Shown here: one piece after another, positions 63,220 through 64,000 of the stretch
Position numbering within the stretch: the first letter of the stretch is position 1
Layout of the letters: every line of letters starts with the position of its first letter
From: Hydractinia symbiolongicarpus
Taxonomy: Eukaryota; Cnidaria; Hydrozoa; Anthoathecata; Hydractiniidae
DNA length: 64,000 bases
NCBI RefSeq assembly: GCF_029227915.1
Contig: NC_079879.1
Coordinates: 28,898,501-28,962,500, forward strand
Direction: 5' to 3'
Notes under the pieces: generated by a model
Database searches by the model: none
The model's input: only the letters and a program-made list of their open reading frames with translations
What the model was told of the DNA's origin: nothing
Translations under genes and position numbers: made by a program

Positions 63220-64000
63220 AAATAATAATTTAAAAAATCGTTTGGGAAATGAGTTTACTCCCTGGGTACTTTCTTTGTATACTTTTGACTATACGGGCCG
63301 AGTCCGGGATTTACGGGTAGTCGCAAGTTTTCGTTTGCCGGCGATTAAACTTCTTATATTCAGCGTCTCATCAAAAATGAAAACATTTTTGAAAACTACA
63401 AGTCTCATGCGTTTTAGTGGTGAAAAAATAATTTAAAAATTCGTTCGGGAAATGAGTTTACACCCTGCGTACTTTCTTTGTATATTTTTGACTATACAGG
63501 CCGAGTCCAGGATTTACGGGAAATCGCAGGTTTTCGTTTGCCGGCGATTAAACTTCTTTTATTCAGCGTCTCATCAAAAATAAAAACATTTTTGAAAACT
63601 ACAAGTCTCATGCGTTTTAGTGGTGAAAAAATAATTTAAAAATTCGTTCGGGAAATGCGTTTACTCACTGGGTATTTTCCTTGTATACTTTTAACTATAC
63701 GGGCCGAGTCCGGGATGTACGGGAAATCGCGGGTTTTCGTTTGCCGCCGATTAAACATCTTTTATTCAGCGTCTCATCAAAAATGAAAACATTTTTAAAA
63801 ACTACAAGTCTCAAGGGCTTTAGTGGTGAAATAATAATTTAAAAAATCGTTCGGGAAATGGGTTTACTCCCTGGGTACTTTCTTTGTATACTTTTGACTA
63901 TACGGGCCGAGTCCAGGATTTACGGGAAATAGCAGGTTTTCTTTTGCCGGCGATTAAACTTCCTTTATTCAGCGTCTCATCAAAAATTAAAACATTTCTG
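63220..64000 (+). repeat. Dispersed duplicate of the 58.15-58.93 kb segment
   Basis: CGCAAGTTTTCG, TATATTTTTGACTATACAGG, GGGATGTACGGG (58641 and 63712) and AAGGGCTTTAGTGG (58742 and 63813) recur at a constant offset of 5,071 bp. A second pair, about 57.13-57.83 against 61.0-61.7 kb (GTTTACCGGCG, GAAAGCATTTTT, ACGGGTCGAG), has offset 3,852 bp. Exchange in this part of the array has therefore spanned several kilobases. Confidence 0.8.

Larger units (their letters stand above)
21504..64000 (+). repeat. Satellite array, right block (203-bp monomers)
   Basis: About 209 head-to-tail copies in the same orientation as the left block. The first 2 kb contains left-type subtypes (CATTCGACTATACGGGCCAAG, GCGGGGAGTC) with extra private mutations. 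From about 23.4 kb the population changes: typical markers become TATGCGGGCCGAG, CCAGGATTTACGGG with CGCAGG, AAATAAAAACATT, TTTTAACTATACGG with CACTGGGTACTTTCC, TATATTCAGCG with CATATCTG, and GCCGCCGATT. CGCAGG is common in place of CGCGGG. No gene is supported anywhere in this block. Confidence 0.97.

Noticed and set aside
1-64000. CRISPR array
   Set aside because: The repeats are about 203-bp units in direct contact, with no short repeat/spacer pattern and no cas genes.
21504-64000. Inverted satellite segments or further transposon insertions in the right array
   Set aside because: I looked for orientation changes and non-satellite stretches and saw none; all monomers read in the same direction without interruption.

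Overview
The window is almost entirely one eukaryotic tandem satellite. The repeat unit is about 203 bp and every copy points the same way. It fills positions 1-15828 (about 78 units) and 21504-64000 (about 209 units). A single intact-looking DNA transposon of 5,675 bp (15829-21503) interrupts it. There are no rRNA or tRNA genes, no CRISPR array and no bacterial-type operons. The satellite array, the long AT-rich spacers, the AATAAA/ATTAAA signals and the transposase type all suggest an animal genome. From memory of similar proteins, a cnidarian, sponge or mollusc is most likely, but the sequence does not settle this. The locus looks like constitutive heterochromatin, possibly centromeric or pericentromeric.

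Left array (1-15828): monomers of many subtypes form short-lived higher-order repeats (HORs). A 9-mer of 1,826 bp is present twice (1-3652), a 5-mer of 1,013 bp twice (about 4250-6300), a 7-mer of 1,420 bp (about 6440-9060) and a 5-mer of 1,014 bp (about 9270-11100). A block near 3.9-4.4 kb recurs near 13.0-13.5 kb.

Transposon (15829-21503): it has perfect 12-bp terminal inverted repeats, a 7-bp target duplication, a subterminal palindrome and hairpin at the left end, one 1128-codon ORF, and five tandem subterminal modules carrying TGACGTCA palindromes at the right end. The protein has a long coiled coil, an RNase H-like transposase core and a C-terminal Tudor/chromo-like module. I cannot assign it to a named superfamily. 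It is the best candidate here for something undescribed.

Right array (21504-64000): the first 2 kb still resembles the left array. Near 23.4 kb the monomer population changes. From there to about 48 kb the array is an approximately 11.6-15 kb block present twice (about 24.7-36.9 and 36.9-48.0 kb), each copy modified by its own internal HOR expansions. From 48 to 64 kb it is built from 609-, 1216-, 2435- and 810-bp HORs. The monomer has a CpG-rich half with up to four GGG runs spaced about one helical turn apart (a near-canonical G-quadruplex motif) and an AT-rich half with a 9-bp inverted repeat.

The short ORFs that run through the satellite are by-products of the repeat and are not annotated as genes.
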